Shown here: positions 18,057 through 28,340 of the stretch, piece after piece
Position numbering within the stretch: the first letter of the stretch is position 1
How the letters are laid out: each line of letters opens with the position of its first letter
Assembly: GCA_903772945.1 (NCBI GenBank)
Contig: CAICTM010000867.1
Span: 1-35,575, forward strand
Length of the DNA stretch: 35,575 nt
Source: Seminavis robusta
Taxonomy: Eukaryota > Bacillariophyta > Bacillariophyceae > Naviculales > Naviculaceae
Direction: 5' to 3'
Notes under the pieces: model-generated
Database searches by the model: none
Told to the model about the DNA's origin: nothing
Seen by the model: only the letters and a program-made list of their open reading frames with translations
Program-made: the position numbers and the translations under genes

Positions 18057-20301
18057 CTACGATATATCTTTCTTCTCGTCTTTCTTTTCCCTCTTCTTCT
18101 TTCCCGGTACCTTTTTTTCCGGTACCTTCTTTTCCGGCACCTTCTTATCCGAAACATTGCGTACTGCCTGCATACAGGAGACTGGTGCTCGGTGGGTTTG
18201 GCCCAACTGGTAGGCCGTATTCCCATCGTTGTTGCGGATCTTGACCATTTCTTCGGCTTCCTTGATCTTGAGAAATTCTTGAATTGCTTCTAGTTTGGCC
18301 TTGTTCATCATGCCAATATGCAAGGGCGTGTTCCCATCCTTGTCTTGGGCCAGCGCCAGGTCGGGACATCGTTTGAGGACTTCTTGCACCACCCGGCCCT
18401 TGGCTTCCTTCTCGAGACCCAAATGGAGACAGTTCCTGCCCTTGTCATCGACTGCCATGATTGTTTCTGGATCACATTGATCCAATAGTATCTTGACACA
18501 ATTGTGTGGTGCTCGTCGCGCCAGTCCTTCGTGCAGTGGGGTGTGATGGTATTTGTCCTTCTTGTCGACTTGTTTGTGACTCAAATCCAACACAATCTGA
18601 ACGGCCTCCTTGTGCGCTTCAAAGCGCATGGCCAAATGCAGCGGGTATCGATCATTGGAATCGACCAGTTGTGTTGCTTTGGGATACTTGTCGCAGACGG
18701 TCCGTACCGCATTGACTTGCGCTCGAAATTCCATTCCACTGTGTAGCGGTGTCCGCAACCATTGATCGAGTGCTTTGGGTGCTTTTGGATTCTTTTCGAC
18801 GAGTGCTTCGACAATGGGTGCATTGGGTGCCCGGTGTTCCATGGCCAAGTGTAGTGGGAGTCGGCCTTCGTTGTCTTCGACTTTTGTCATTTTGGGACAT
18901 GCATCGAGGACAAACATGACACATTCAATGGGAGCCTGATATTTCAATCCTACACTGAGAGGTGTTAATCCAGAGGAATCCTGCATGACGAGTGCCTTTT
19001 TGGTCTTGTCCATGAATGAATTTTTGGGGCTCTTTTCGACGAGTTCTTTGACAATCTGTTTGGGAGCTCTGTACTCCATGGCAACATGGAGAGGATTTCG
19101 TTTGGATCCATTTTCTTCGACCGTACCCTAATTATGTAATTTTGATGATGTATGGTAGTGTTGATTGTCGTGTCATTATAATCCATGGAAACAGAAGCCG
19201 AGAGCAGCAGGGTAACCAAAGGTAGAGATTAGATAGATGATTTTTTGGGTTAGTTCACGAATGAATGAAAAGGTACAGCATCATCATGATTGCACAAATC
19301 AATACCATCATTAGCCACACATCTTTTGTTTCTGATTCAATTCAATTCAATTCAATTCAATTTCTCACCTTTGGATACGCATTAATCACCTCCAATACAA
19401 TCGGAACAGGCGCCTTTTTCTCGACGGCTTGATGAAGGGGTGTTCGTTCCTTGGCATCTTTTTTCTTCAACGCGGCCGGTCCCGCCGTGATGAGTTTTCG
19501 AATAATTTCGAGAGACGCCTGAAATTGAATGGCCGTGTGCAGTGGGGTCCGCCCCCATTTGTCTTGCTGTTCCGACGCCTTGACGCTTTCTTCCAAAATG
19601 GTATTGGCCACTTTGGGATCGGCATTTTCGTTTTTCTCAAAGACCAAATGAAGTGGAGTTCGTTTCTTTTTGTCTTTTTTGTCAATGGCTTCGGGATATG
19701 CCTTGAGGAGTTGTTTGATAAAAACCAATTCTGCCTTGTATGTGAGTGAAGCATGGAGGGGCAGGCACTTGTTGTCGTCTTCCATGCAGGAAACTGCCTC
19801 GGGATCAACTTCCAACAAGAGCTTGAGCACATTGGTCGGTGCTTTGGTCCGCAATCCCACGTGCAAGGCAGTTTCTCCGGCATCATTTTGCGCCTTGACT
19901 GTCTTTTTGGAAACTAACTTTTTGACGTCGGCCAAAAGCTTCTTTTTGCGTTCCCGTTCCCACTTTTCTTCCTTTTCGTCGTCATCCACGTAGGCTTCTT
20001 CGAGCACTTCATGCAGTTTCAAATACTGATCATTTTCCTTATCTTTTTCCGTCTTTTTATCATTGTTGTTGAGATTCTGACTGCTGCTGCTGCTGCCGTT
20101 TTGTTCCATTACTTGCTCCTCTTCTTCTTCTTCTTCTTCCGAGTCGTCGCCAACGCTGAGAGCCTTGCTGCTGGGAGGACCGAGACTACCGTACAGATCT
20201 TTGACACTCTTGCTGCTGTAGAGATCACGGACACTCTCGCTGGTGTAGAACCTCTTGCTGTCGTCCTTGGTAAGGTTTCTTCGGCTCTTGGGCTTGGACA
20301 T
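18057..20301 (-). CDS. Protein with 14 ankyrin-like repeats and charged tails
   Basis: Exons 20301-19369 and 19127-18057, joined over a 241-nt phase-0 intron (donor AAAG/GTGAG, acceptor TTAG/GGTACG); 667 residues. The N-terminus is Ser-rich (SVRDLYSSKSVKDLYGS), followed by an eight-Glu run, an acidic coiled segment and a basic helix. From about residue 135 come 14 consecutive repeats of about 34-36 residues, each with a TPLH/PLH-type turn (ALHVGL, PLHASL, PLHTAI, PLHVAM, PLHLAM, CLHLGL, PLHIGM and others). The splice falls between repeats and preserves the period, which supports the join. In most repeats a [KR]AP triplet follows the first helix. The C-terminus is Lys-rich with three copies of KKVPEK or KKVPGK. 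Likely a protein-interaction scaffold; partner and location unknown. The ATG at 20301 is the first in frame. Confidence 0.82.
19336..19360. repeat. (TTCAA)5 microsatellite in ankyrin-gene intron
   Basis: Five perfect TTCAA copies directly inside the donor side of the intron (donor at 19368-19367 on the minus strand). Length change here would alter the intron but not the protein. Confidence 0.95.
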
Positions 20302-20680
20302 GGTTGCTTTTTTATCTTGACTTGGCTATCAATACTCTATTGAATTGAGAAAATGGTTGCCAAAGGGGAAGGAAGCAAAAAGTGACCCTGCTTCCGGACT
20401 GGTGGGTGCCAGTCAAAGTTGCTCAGATGCAAGGAGGCTTTGGACACTCAGTCAGCCGTGCATAAAGTCATTTTTGTTTAATCGAAAATCAGTCGAATTT
20501 TTCGAACTAAATCGAATCGAATCGGATCATCGAAGTGCTTCAAATCCGAGTTTGCCGCGCCACTTCGATCTTCCCGCTCTCGGTGTCATTTTCTTTGGAG
20601 ATGTATGTTGTTGACCACCTGTGTACCGGTACAATCATAGTTACAGTTACTAGAATAGACCACTAGAAGAGACCACCACC
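20302..20680. promoter_or_regulatory. Putative bidirectional promoter, ankyrin / RAD5-like genes
   Basis: A space of 379 bp between two divergent start codons. It contains the perfect 10-bp palindrome GTACCGGTAC at 20623-20632, 49 bp before the RAD5-like ATG, and an ATCGAA/TCGAAT-rich stretch at about 20480-20535. No gene within it. Confidence 0.45.
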
Positions 20681-20898
20681 ATGGCAAGACGGTCCTCTAG
20701 CAGAGGAGGTGTCTCCCGAAGCAGTGCTGCTTCTTCGGCCAGTACTAGTACATTGGAAAAGCTAGAAATGCTGCGCAATTTTTGTCCATCCTTTTCGGAA
20801 AAGGATTTGTCCACGTGCTTGTCTCAAGCATCCTACAATGTCGAATTGGCAGCCGAGCGATTGATGACGGGACAATTCCAACCAACTGCCAGTCAAAC

Positions 20899-20934
<36 letters not shown>

Positions 20935-23900
20935 GTACACTACTGAAAGACACGTTGTCAAACGAACGCCGTCCAACAATAGAAAACTAGCACCCGTGCC
21001 CGCCAAAACTCCCAATCATCGACATCACACAACAACAAACACCAACACTACTACTACTACATACAAGACCCCTTCCAACTCGACTACCAAAAAGCGTCCG
21101 TCTCCTCATGACAGTACCACACAGACGCACTCTTCTTCTGCTCGACCCGAAAAGAAACGAACTCCTCCCGTCACCATTTCTCCTGCAACAGTATCAGTAT
21201 CATCCTCGTCATTGCTGCTCTGTGAGAGATGGGTCGTTGGAACCTGTACCACTCGTCACGGAAGAGTGGCGCACAGAGAAACACTACAATTGGAACATTC
21301 CGACAAACAGCTCACCTTGCGGTTTCGAGGAAGTCACATTCAAGGATCCTTTAGCAAGAGTTTGTCAAGATTGGTCACGCCTCTCTTGAACCTTCCAGTC
21401 GGCCAACAAGACAACAACAACACAAAAGCCACGATACTAGAGCTACATGGAGAGGCTCTCATGGAGGATCGGGGAATACCCATTGGAGGAGAAGTGCCTT
21501 TGAAACTCACGTGAGTACGCCAAGAACAATCCTGCTTGGTCTGTTTTGATAGTATTCATTTGTTTGTGTTCACTGACTCTTTGTCTCTTGAAATCATCTT
21601 TCTTTCATGCATCATTCCTTGCAAAAGTGTCCATCTCCGCTATCCACGGGCCTTTTTCGCCATCTTTGAGGAGGAAGGAGGCAATGGAAAGCAATCCGCA
21701 TCGTCCATGTTCTTCTCCAATAGAAAAGACAAGGGAGTACCAGCCCATTTTGCCAGACGCAAAACAATGACGCTGCCAGAAACGGCATTTGCCTTTTTGC
21801 AGTGGGCTCAGTACGGCAAACTACCAGAGATTCCAGAGTTTACAGCTGTGGAGGAACAAGAAGATGTCAAAATGGAAGAGGAGGATGACACTGTGATTCA
21901 AGAAGAATCAGAGTTGAACACCGACGACAATGGAGAACGCCCCGAATGGGCCAAATCAATCAACAATGCAGAATCCAACAGTGACAGTAGTAACAACAAA
22001 TCGGCAATGCTGCCAGAAATGCAAGATCCCAAGGGCTTTACTTCGGTTGTCCTTCGTCCTTACCAACGTCAGGCACTGTACTGGATGATGAAGAGAGAGC
22101 AAGAAGGGGAGAGCAGAGAGGAACTCGAAAAGGAGCTGGAGCTACTCTCGGAACTCGCAGTGGCCAACAACAAGGCCAACAACCACAACACCAATAATGA
22201 AACAACAACATCCACCAGAAGTATTGCAGATGGAGCAGCCACAAACCAGCATGTTTCCTGTGACTGTGGGCCGGTTCTAGTCTCGGAGGCTGGACGACGA
22301 AATGCCACCACTCTGGATGGACAATCGAATCCTGTGAATCACCCTCTTTGGAAGCCACGATTTCTTGCCAGCCACAACAAGGAGAATTCTTTTCTCTTTT
22401 ATGTCAATGAACTGCTGGGAGTTGCCACATGGCACGCACCCGCACCACCCAAACAATGCAGCGGCGGGATACTCGCGGATGACATGTACGAATGAACCAA
22501 TGAATCGAATCTGATTGATATCCTTGAATGCATTGCTCTTTCCCTTGTGCTCTTTCCCTTGTGCTCTTGCTAACCATCGTATATTGGCTTGCTTCCTTCT
22601 TTCCTTCCTTTCGTCAGGGGCCTTGGAAAGACTGTGATGCTGTTGGCGCTAATCATCAAGTGCAAAGAAAAGACTAAAGTGAAGCAGGCGCCAACCTTGG
22701 TCGTAGCTCCACTATCTTTACTGTCCCAGTGGGAAGAGGAGATTGAAACAAAGACTCAACTCTCCTATCAAGTTTGCTACGGAGACATTGCAAAGGAAAG
22801 ACGAGTGGACTTGAACGTTGATATTGTGTTGACGACGTACGGGACGATGCAAGCAGAGTTCCAGATGCAAAAGAAGAACGGTCGTTCCAACGGTGCTGCC
22901 GGTAGTCTCCTAGGCACGGACTGGCTGCGGGTTATATTGGATGAAGGTCATTGTAAGCATCATCCATTCCATTGCTTTTGCTGAAGTGCCCATGAGACCA
23001 TGATTGAATCGATCGAACTAAACCGCCCACAATGTTGCTTGTAGTCATCAAAAACCAACAGACGTTAGCGTCCAAAACCTGCTGTGCATTGACGGCAAAG
23101 TATCGCTGGGTTGTCACTGGAACCGTGATTCACAACAGGTAAGCGCGGGACAAGACCGCTCGTGTCATCTATGTGCTGCCATTCTCACCATGTTCTCTGC
23201 TTTGTCCAGCCTCGAAGATGTGTATTCCTTGGTGAAATTTTTGCAGCACGAACCATGGTGCGAGGCTGGATTCTGGAAAGCGGCCATCTCAAGCGAGATG
23301 AACCGAACGGAAACCGAAACTGGGGAGAATGGGAGTATTGGTGATTCGGATGAACCAACTGGGATGATGGTAGCGCTTGGACGTGTCCGTCGGCTGCTGA
23401 GCCCACTGATGCTTCGTCGCACCAAAGACTCTCGCATGGCCAATGGGTATGTTGCATCAATATGTGATGGTATTGCGCAGTGGCTAAGATTTACAACCCT
23501 CACTGGAGTCTTTTCGTTAGAGAACCTATTCTGAGTCTTCCTCCTATTGAAGCGAAGGTTGTGACCGTGCAACTCTCAGATGCCGAGAGAGACTTTTACA
23601 ATGCCCTTTTGGAGAAGTCCTTAGGCGTATTCGAAGGTTTCATCAAGGCAGGCACTGCAAACAAATCGTGGCTTGCCATTTTTTCTCTGCTTCACCGCCT
23701 TCGAATGGCTTGTGATCACATCGCCCTCACGGTCAAGTCACACTTGAACGAAGGTGACTGGAATGATGCTGTTGCAGGGGGAAGCAATGGAGAATTGGCC
23801 GTGGCTAAGGCTTCCGCTGTATCGCCCGTGAAGCCTGCAGCACGAGAGACCGCGACAGTTGACGAGGCTGTAAGTGTCATGGCATCAGTATGACCTGAGT

Positions 23901-25036
23901 ACGGCAGTGTTTCAATGCGTTGATTTCTCAAAACTCTTTTTGCCACTAAAGTTCCTCCAAGGTCTTATGCAGAAGTTTCGTCACGCCCAAACGAACGATA
24001 CCAGTACTTCTTATCCTGAGACTGTTGCGCGTGCGCTTGCAGAGTTGGTCAAGGACAAAGCTACGCACCTCACAGAGGAATGTTCCATCTGCCTTGAGAC
24101 CCCTCTCATTGTCAAGTCATGTCTCACGAACTGTGCTCATGCTTTTTGCAAGGAGTGCCTAGTCGGAGTTTTGAAGGCAAAATCTTCCTGCCCAGTTTGT
24201 CAGACGGAGGTAGAGGCGTCCAGCGTCATTGTTTTTTCGAAGTCGGGGGAAGGGAACTACGCTACATCCTTCCTAAACGAGAAGACGAAGCCTCCGACAC
24301 CAATCAAAAAAGTATTGAAACGCCACGATACAGCCAGGCGGGTTCTCGAGAATGCAATCAACGGGGCTCAAAGCTCCAAACTGGCTGCCATATTGCGAGA
24401 GCTTGACCAGATTTGGATGGTGGACCCTGGGAGCAAGGTCCTAATATTCTCTCAATTCCTGGGTATGTTGGATCTGATAGAATCGGCATGTGGTGATTCT
24501 GAGATTCCCTGCGGTCGGTTGGATGGCAAAATGTCTCTCAAACAGAGAGTAGAAGCGTTGGATCGGTTCAAGACAAGCAACCCAGGACGGGATGGCAGAG
24601 GCTCTGTGATGCTTGTCTCAATGAAAGCAGGAGGCGTAGGCCTGAATCTGTCGGTTGCTAACAATGTTTTTATTGTCGACCCGTGGTGGAACCAAAGCGT
24701 TGAAGATCAGTGCATCAAGAGAGCCCATCGAATAGGTATGTGCCCCGTCAGGATCGAGATGAAGCTTCCTTCTACTGACTGCAGCTAAGTCTAATCTCAC
24801 CCCAAACTTGCGTTGCTTTTCTACTATATCCTCCAGGCCAGACAGCCGCAACAGTTAGGGTACGCAAGTTCGTCGTCGAGGATTCTGTCGAAGAGCGAAT
24901 TGTAGAACTTCAGCAAAAGAAGAAAGGCATGGCAAATGAAGTGTATTCAGAAATGAATCCTGATGGAACCATGTCCAGCTCCAGACCAACCATGGAGGAC
25001 TTCAAGCTAATCTTTGGCAATCTGAAGAAGCCTTAG
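20681..25036 (+). CDS. RAD5: RAD5/HLTF-type SNF2 ATPase with RING finger (DNA damage tolerance)
   Basis: Predicted SWI2/SNF2 translocase and E3 ubiquitin ligase of the Rad5/HLTF family, which acts at stalled forks in PCNA polyubiquitination. Exons: 20681-21510, 21628-22485, 22618-22952, 23045-23138, 23210-23446, 23521-23869, 23952-24735, 24837-25036; 1,228 residues. Order: UBA/CUE-like helices (about 26-66), a 12-Gln run, a basic Thr/Ser-rich linker, a HIRAN-like segment across the first intron, an acidic insert, then SNF2 motifs: Walker A DDMGLGKT (561-568, spanning intron 2), DEGH box (671-674), TGTVIHNS (motif III area), a C3HC4 RING (C945, C948, C962, H964, C967, C970, C981, C984) placed inside the helicase as in Rad5, then SKVLIFSQF, GGVGLNL and RAHRIGQT. 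The acceptor of exon 7 could alternatively be at 23973, in the same frame. Stop TAG at 25034. Confidence 0.92.
20900..20935 (+). repeat. CAA repeat encoding a 12-glutamine run
   Basis: Eleven CAA codons plus one CAG inside exon 1 of the RAD5-like gene, between the UBA/CUE-like helices and the HIRAN-like region. Likely length-variable. Confidence 0.95.
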
Positions 25037-25206
25037 ACGAAAAATATTTCCCAATCATCATTGTCATTGTTAGCTCTAGAATTAAAGCAATCATCCCAAT
25101 TCATTTGGCCTAAAATATGCCTTGTCGTCATTGCTGAGTGGACTGCTTGAATAGATAGCATCCAAAGCAAAGAAGTCCTTTCAAGTACTCTCGTCCAATG
25201 TACTCA
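25037..25206. other. Convergent 3' intergenic space
   Basis: A gap of 170 bp between the stops of the RAD5-like gene and the coiled-coil gene, expected to hold both 3' ends. Nothing else seen. Confidence 0.6.
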
Positions 25207-25836
25207 TCAGGTTTGTTTACTCCAAGCTTTCACAGCTTGTTCCTCTCGCTGTAAAGTTTGCTTCAGTTGCTCCATGTTTTCTTTGCCCTCCCGTTCAATG
25301 GATTCAAAATTGCGAATCTGTCCTGATAGCTTTTCGATTGCAGCCTCTTCCTCTGCCAATTTTTTCTCCATCAATGCAAGATCCTCCTTCTTTTTGTTGT
25401 ATATGTGATAGCGCATGAGACCATCAGGAGTGACACCCTTTGGCAATCTGGTGGCATCCAGAGCCGCCTGTGCTGTACGCCGGTCTTGCTCATCAGCTTG
25501 CTTCATTTGTTCATCCTCCTGGTCTAGCTTTGCAATGATTGCCTCTAGTTTGTCCAATTTTTGTTTCATTTCTTCCTTTTCCAAGTAGTCCAAGAATCCC
25601 TTTTTGACCTTTTTGTTCACGTCATCAATCATGGCGTTGATGGCGGATACTAGAAAGTTCTCCTCGGATGAATCCTTGGTTTCAAACATGGAGGCGTCTT
25701 CTCCATAGCACTCCTTGATGGCCTCATCAATGTCAAAATCTTTCCGGCTGTGCGTCAAAGCCTTGTCAACGAGGAGAATCAGCTGGTTGTAGCGCGATTC
25801 TTCTTCGGTAGTAGTAGTGCCGTTGGTCTCCGCCAT
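25207..25836 (-). CDS. Coiled-coil protein, possible Nnf1/PMF1-like kinetochore subunit
   Basis: Single exon, 209 residues, acidic and highly helical. An N-terminal RYNQLILLVDKAL helix is followed by IDEAIKECYGED, then INAMIDDVNKKVKKGFLDYL and a segment MKQKLDKLEAIIAKLD, and then about 100 residues of heptad-like coiled coil. The order helix, Cys-Tyr turn, FxxYLxKE helix, then Leu-Asp-Lys-Leu resembles Nnf1/PMF1 of the Mis12 kinetochore complex, whose sequences diverge strongly. The similarity is weak and read by eye, so the name is only a candidate. ATG at 25836 in context GCCATGG. A head-to-head partner (Mpv17-like) lies 919 bp away. Confidence 0.7.
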   Translation of the reverse strand: MAETNGTTTTEEESRYNQLILLVDKALTHSRKDFDIDEAIKECYGEDASMFETKDSSEENFLVSAINAMIDDVNKKVKKGFLDYLEKEEMKQKLDKLEAIIAKLDQEDEQMKQADEQDRRTAQAALDATRLPKGVTPDGLMRYHIYNKKKEDLALMEKKLAEEEAAIEKLSGQIRNFESIEREGKENMEQLKQTLQREEQAVKAWSKQT

Positions 25837-26755
25837 GGTCGATTGGTTTTGGCTTGTCTCTTCTTCGTGCTGGATCTCAATGTACGATGTATGTGTTGTC
25901 GTGTTGTCATTGCCACTGGTTTCAACGCTAGGGTTAGGGCATTGTCATTGCCACCTAACTAAACCCTAGGGTTAGGATTGTACCTGGTACGGCCCATCGC
26001 GCGGCAACCTGTCCTGATGGCTTACTGTAGTTTGTGGACAGATGCTCCCGAGTAAGAAAGTCTCCTCGGACACTTGCTCCAACAATGAAATGATCTGGAT
26101 CCTACGGATGTGATGACGCAAAGTTGCTGCTGAGGTGGTGATGCCTTCTTTTTGCGTGAACTTGGAAGTACTTGAAGCAGTTCCAATTCTGCTGGATGAT
26201 GGATGACGACTGTGTGGAAGCAACATGCGGAAGCAACACGTACTCGCTGGTAGTGTTTCTACGCTTTTGTGGGACTACGTTGACTTCGCTGTCACGCATG
26301 CCAGGGCATTGGAGTAGACAAAATGGAATGTCGGATCGTCAGACCCTGGAATGTCGGACATCGGATCCTTGAAAAAAACAGCAACTTGGATGAAGTGGAA
26401 TGTTTCAAACGGTGGTGCCGTGGTTGTACTGTTTTTGCACACTTGGACTGGAAGGAATTTGGACTCACTTTTTGTTTGGGGAAGAGTAGTTGGAGGCAAG
26501 TTTGGAAGAGGGAATCTGATATCTCGGATGAGGGAGATTCTGTTGAAAAAGAAAAAAAATCGCAACACATCACATCAACCAGTCCTCGCTCCTCCAGCAG
26601 TTGATTGAAACAAATCAAATCATTCTGATGGGTAACCAAAACACAGTCAAAACGCTCCCGGTTGGAGCAATCCCATTCTTTCTCCTTGCTTGGTGTGTGA
26701 AGGCTAATGCTCATTTGTATTACTTGTTGGAATCAAGAGGCTCAGAACAACAACG
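25837..26755. promoter_or_regulatory. Long divergent intergenic region, coiled-coil / Mpv17-like genes
   Basis: The largest gene-free space in the window (919 bp). It holds telomere-like CTAGGGTTAGGG at 25928-25939 and an inverted/direct counterpart at 25961-25976, a 13-bp direct repeat TTGTCATTGCCAC at 25904-25916 and 25942-25954, and a 12-bp direct repeat TGGAATGTCGGA at 26324-26335 and 26347-26358. Open frames on both strands (up to 140 codons, minus strand 26292-26714) overlap each other and show no domain or compositional sign of coding. Promoters for both flanking genes are expected here. Confidence 0.45.
25928..25976. repeat. Interstitial telomere-like TTAGGG motifs
   Basis: CTAGGGTTAGGG (25928-25939) and AAACCCTAGGGTTAGG (25961-25976) lie 21 bp apart. 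The second contains the palindrome CCCTAGGG, so TTAGGG-type sequence occurs in both orientations. Too short to be a telomere; possibly a repair scar or chance. Confidence 0.6.
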
Positions 26756-27787
26756 ATGATGTGTGCGCCTCTGCCGATCCGTCTCCTTGGCCTCCTCCTG
26801 TTGCTCGTTGTCGTTGTTCTTGATGTGAGTGCGTTTGTGGTACCCTCTCGTACTGCTGCGTCTTCTTCTGTCACTTTTTCGGGAGTGGAAACACCCTCGA
26901 CACCAGTGTTTGTCCCCAAACCAGAAGAAGGAAGCACATCGCTTCACGTGGGAGGGGTATACGGTCCTTATCAAGGAACTGCCGACTTTAACACTCCCAT
27001 GAAGATGCTCCAGCGACGCAACGGCAAGAACCGAAGATTCGAAGTGGCCAACAATGGCTTTTTCGATGTGGACCCGGCATTTAGCGCAGTTTCCACCATT
27101 GTCATGGATGCTCGTATGGCACAACAAGAGCTATTGGAAGCACAGCAACGCAAGCAGAGACAAGTGATTGCCGCATCGGCCGCTGTGGCTTGTGCCGTCC
27201 TGATCTCCAAGCAAATGGTAGCATGGGGAGGACTGCCCTATCTCATCTCCAAGATTCCCTTTTGTTACAAGGCATACCCATTGAAAGCATCCATTGCTAC
27301 CTGCGGTTTAAACTCCATTGTGGGAGATTCCATTTCGCAAATGCAAGGATGGAAACCAAGTGAAGGAATATTCACCTTTCAATGGAGACAACACGTGGCT
27401 AGTTTGGTATATGGTTCTACTATTTTGGGAATTGGGAGCAATATGGTCTACACCAAGCTGTTGCCTGCCTTGTTCCCTCATGGAGGCATCACGTCCATTA
27501 TTTCATCTGCCATTTTGGACAACTTTGTCTTTGCGCCAATGCTGTGGCTGCCACCTGCCTACATGATCAAGGCGTGGTTCCTAAAACAACCAATCAAACA
27601 AGCACTCAACCAGTACAAAAATGACATTTTTCAAGAAAAGTTGCTCTTGCGATACTGGTCCTTGTGGATCCCAGCGCAAATGTTCATGTTTGCAGTGGTG
27701 CCCAAGCACTTGCGAGTGGCTGCTACGGCTGCTGTCAGCTTTGTGTGGCTACTCATCTTGACCAAGCTCACATCCAAAAAGAATTGA
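26756..27787 (+). CDS. Mpv17/PMP22-family membrane protein with plastid-type presequence
   Basis: Single exon, 343 residues. The N-terminus is a strong signal peptide (Leu/Val run at residues 10-22) with DVSAFVVPSR, matching the diatom ASAFAP-type cleavage motif with Phe at +1, followed by a Ser/Thr-rich transit-like stretch; a plastid or plastid-surrounding membrane location is inferred. A predicted helix and hydrophobic span lie at about 120-165. The C-terminal half has Mpv17/PMP22 features: AYPLKASIATCGLNSIVGDSISQ, WRQHVASLVYG, LDNFVFAPM and the family-end motif YWSLWIPAQMFMFAVVPKHLRV. Family members sit in inner mitochondrial, peroxisomal or plastid membranes, some as small channels; the precise transport role is not established. 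ATG at 26756 is followed by a second ATG codon. Confidence 0.87.
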   Translation: MMCAPLPIRLLGLLLLLVVVVLDVSAFVVPSRTAASSSVTFSGVETPSTPVFVPKPEEGSTSLHVGGVYGPYQGTADFNTPMKMLQRRNGKNRRFEVANNGFFDVDPAFSAVSTIVMDARMAQQELLEAQQRKQRQVIAASAAVACAVLISKQMVAWGGLPYLISKIPFCYKAYPLKASIATCGLNSIVGDSISQMQGWKPSEGIFTFQWRQHVASLVYGSTILGIGSNMVYTKLLPALFPHGGITSIISSAILDNFVFAPMLWLPPAYMIKAWFLKQPIKQALNQYKNDIFQEKLLLRYWSLWIPAQMFMFAVVPKHLRVAATAAVSFVWLLILTKLTSKKN

Positions 27788-28340
27788 TTGGCAAACACAC
27801 CAAACAAAGCAAGGAAAAGCAAAAACACCAATCAACTGTACAACAACAATTCATGCAATACCATTATTAGTATAATAGAAGAATTTTTGACTATCAAAAG
27901 ACAGTTTGCTAAACTAGTAGAGTTGCAAGGTCGTGTATTCGACACTTTAAAATATTTGGCGCCCCTCGCAGTTGGTTCTTGACACCAAACCAATCCATGA
28001 CTGCCCGCTAGAACCTGGAAAGGCTGATTGCTGGAACATGGGGAACGATGATTGCTAGACTAGCTAGCCAGCGCTGGATTATGGGGAACGATGATTGTTT
28101 TGCCGTGGAAGAGTGCATACTGTAAAACGGAGGGATTGACACGGAAGACATGATAACACTGTCAAACTCACTCCAGTATCTTCCGAAGATCCTGGAACCC
28201 AGATCGTGGGACAAGTGTTTTCCACTACCCGGTCAGAGTCCAGTCAACTCAGGTTAGCCCACTCCTCGCAGGTTGGGTAGCCCGTGGCGGTTCGGGAGAC
28301 CACTCACAGCCTGACCTAGGACGTATTTGAAGCAGGCCTA
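27788..28340. other. Convergent 3' intergenic space with a direct repeat
   Basis: A gap of 553 bp between the stops of the Mpv17-like and LRR genes. It contains a 17-bp direct repeat ATGGGGAACGATGATTG at 28038-28054 and 28081-28097. A GGTTCGGGAGACC stretch near 28290 recalls a tRNA T-arm, but no cloverleaf could be built. No gene supported. Confidence 0.55.

Noticed and set aside
26292..26714. 140-codon minus-strand frame and overlapping plus-strand frames
   Set aside because: Frames on both strands are open over the same DNA, with no domain, low-complexity coding bias or splice context; likely chance in an unexpressed stretch or the Mpv17 promoter.
28260..28330. tRNA-like stretch with GGTTCGGGAGACC
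   Set aside because: No acceptor stem, D-arm or anticodon arm can be placed around it at the right distances.
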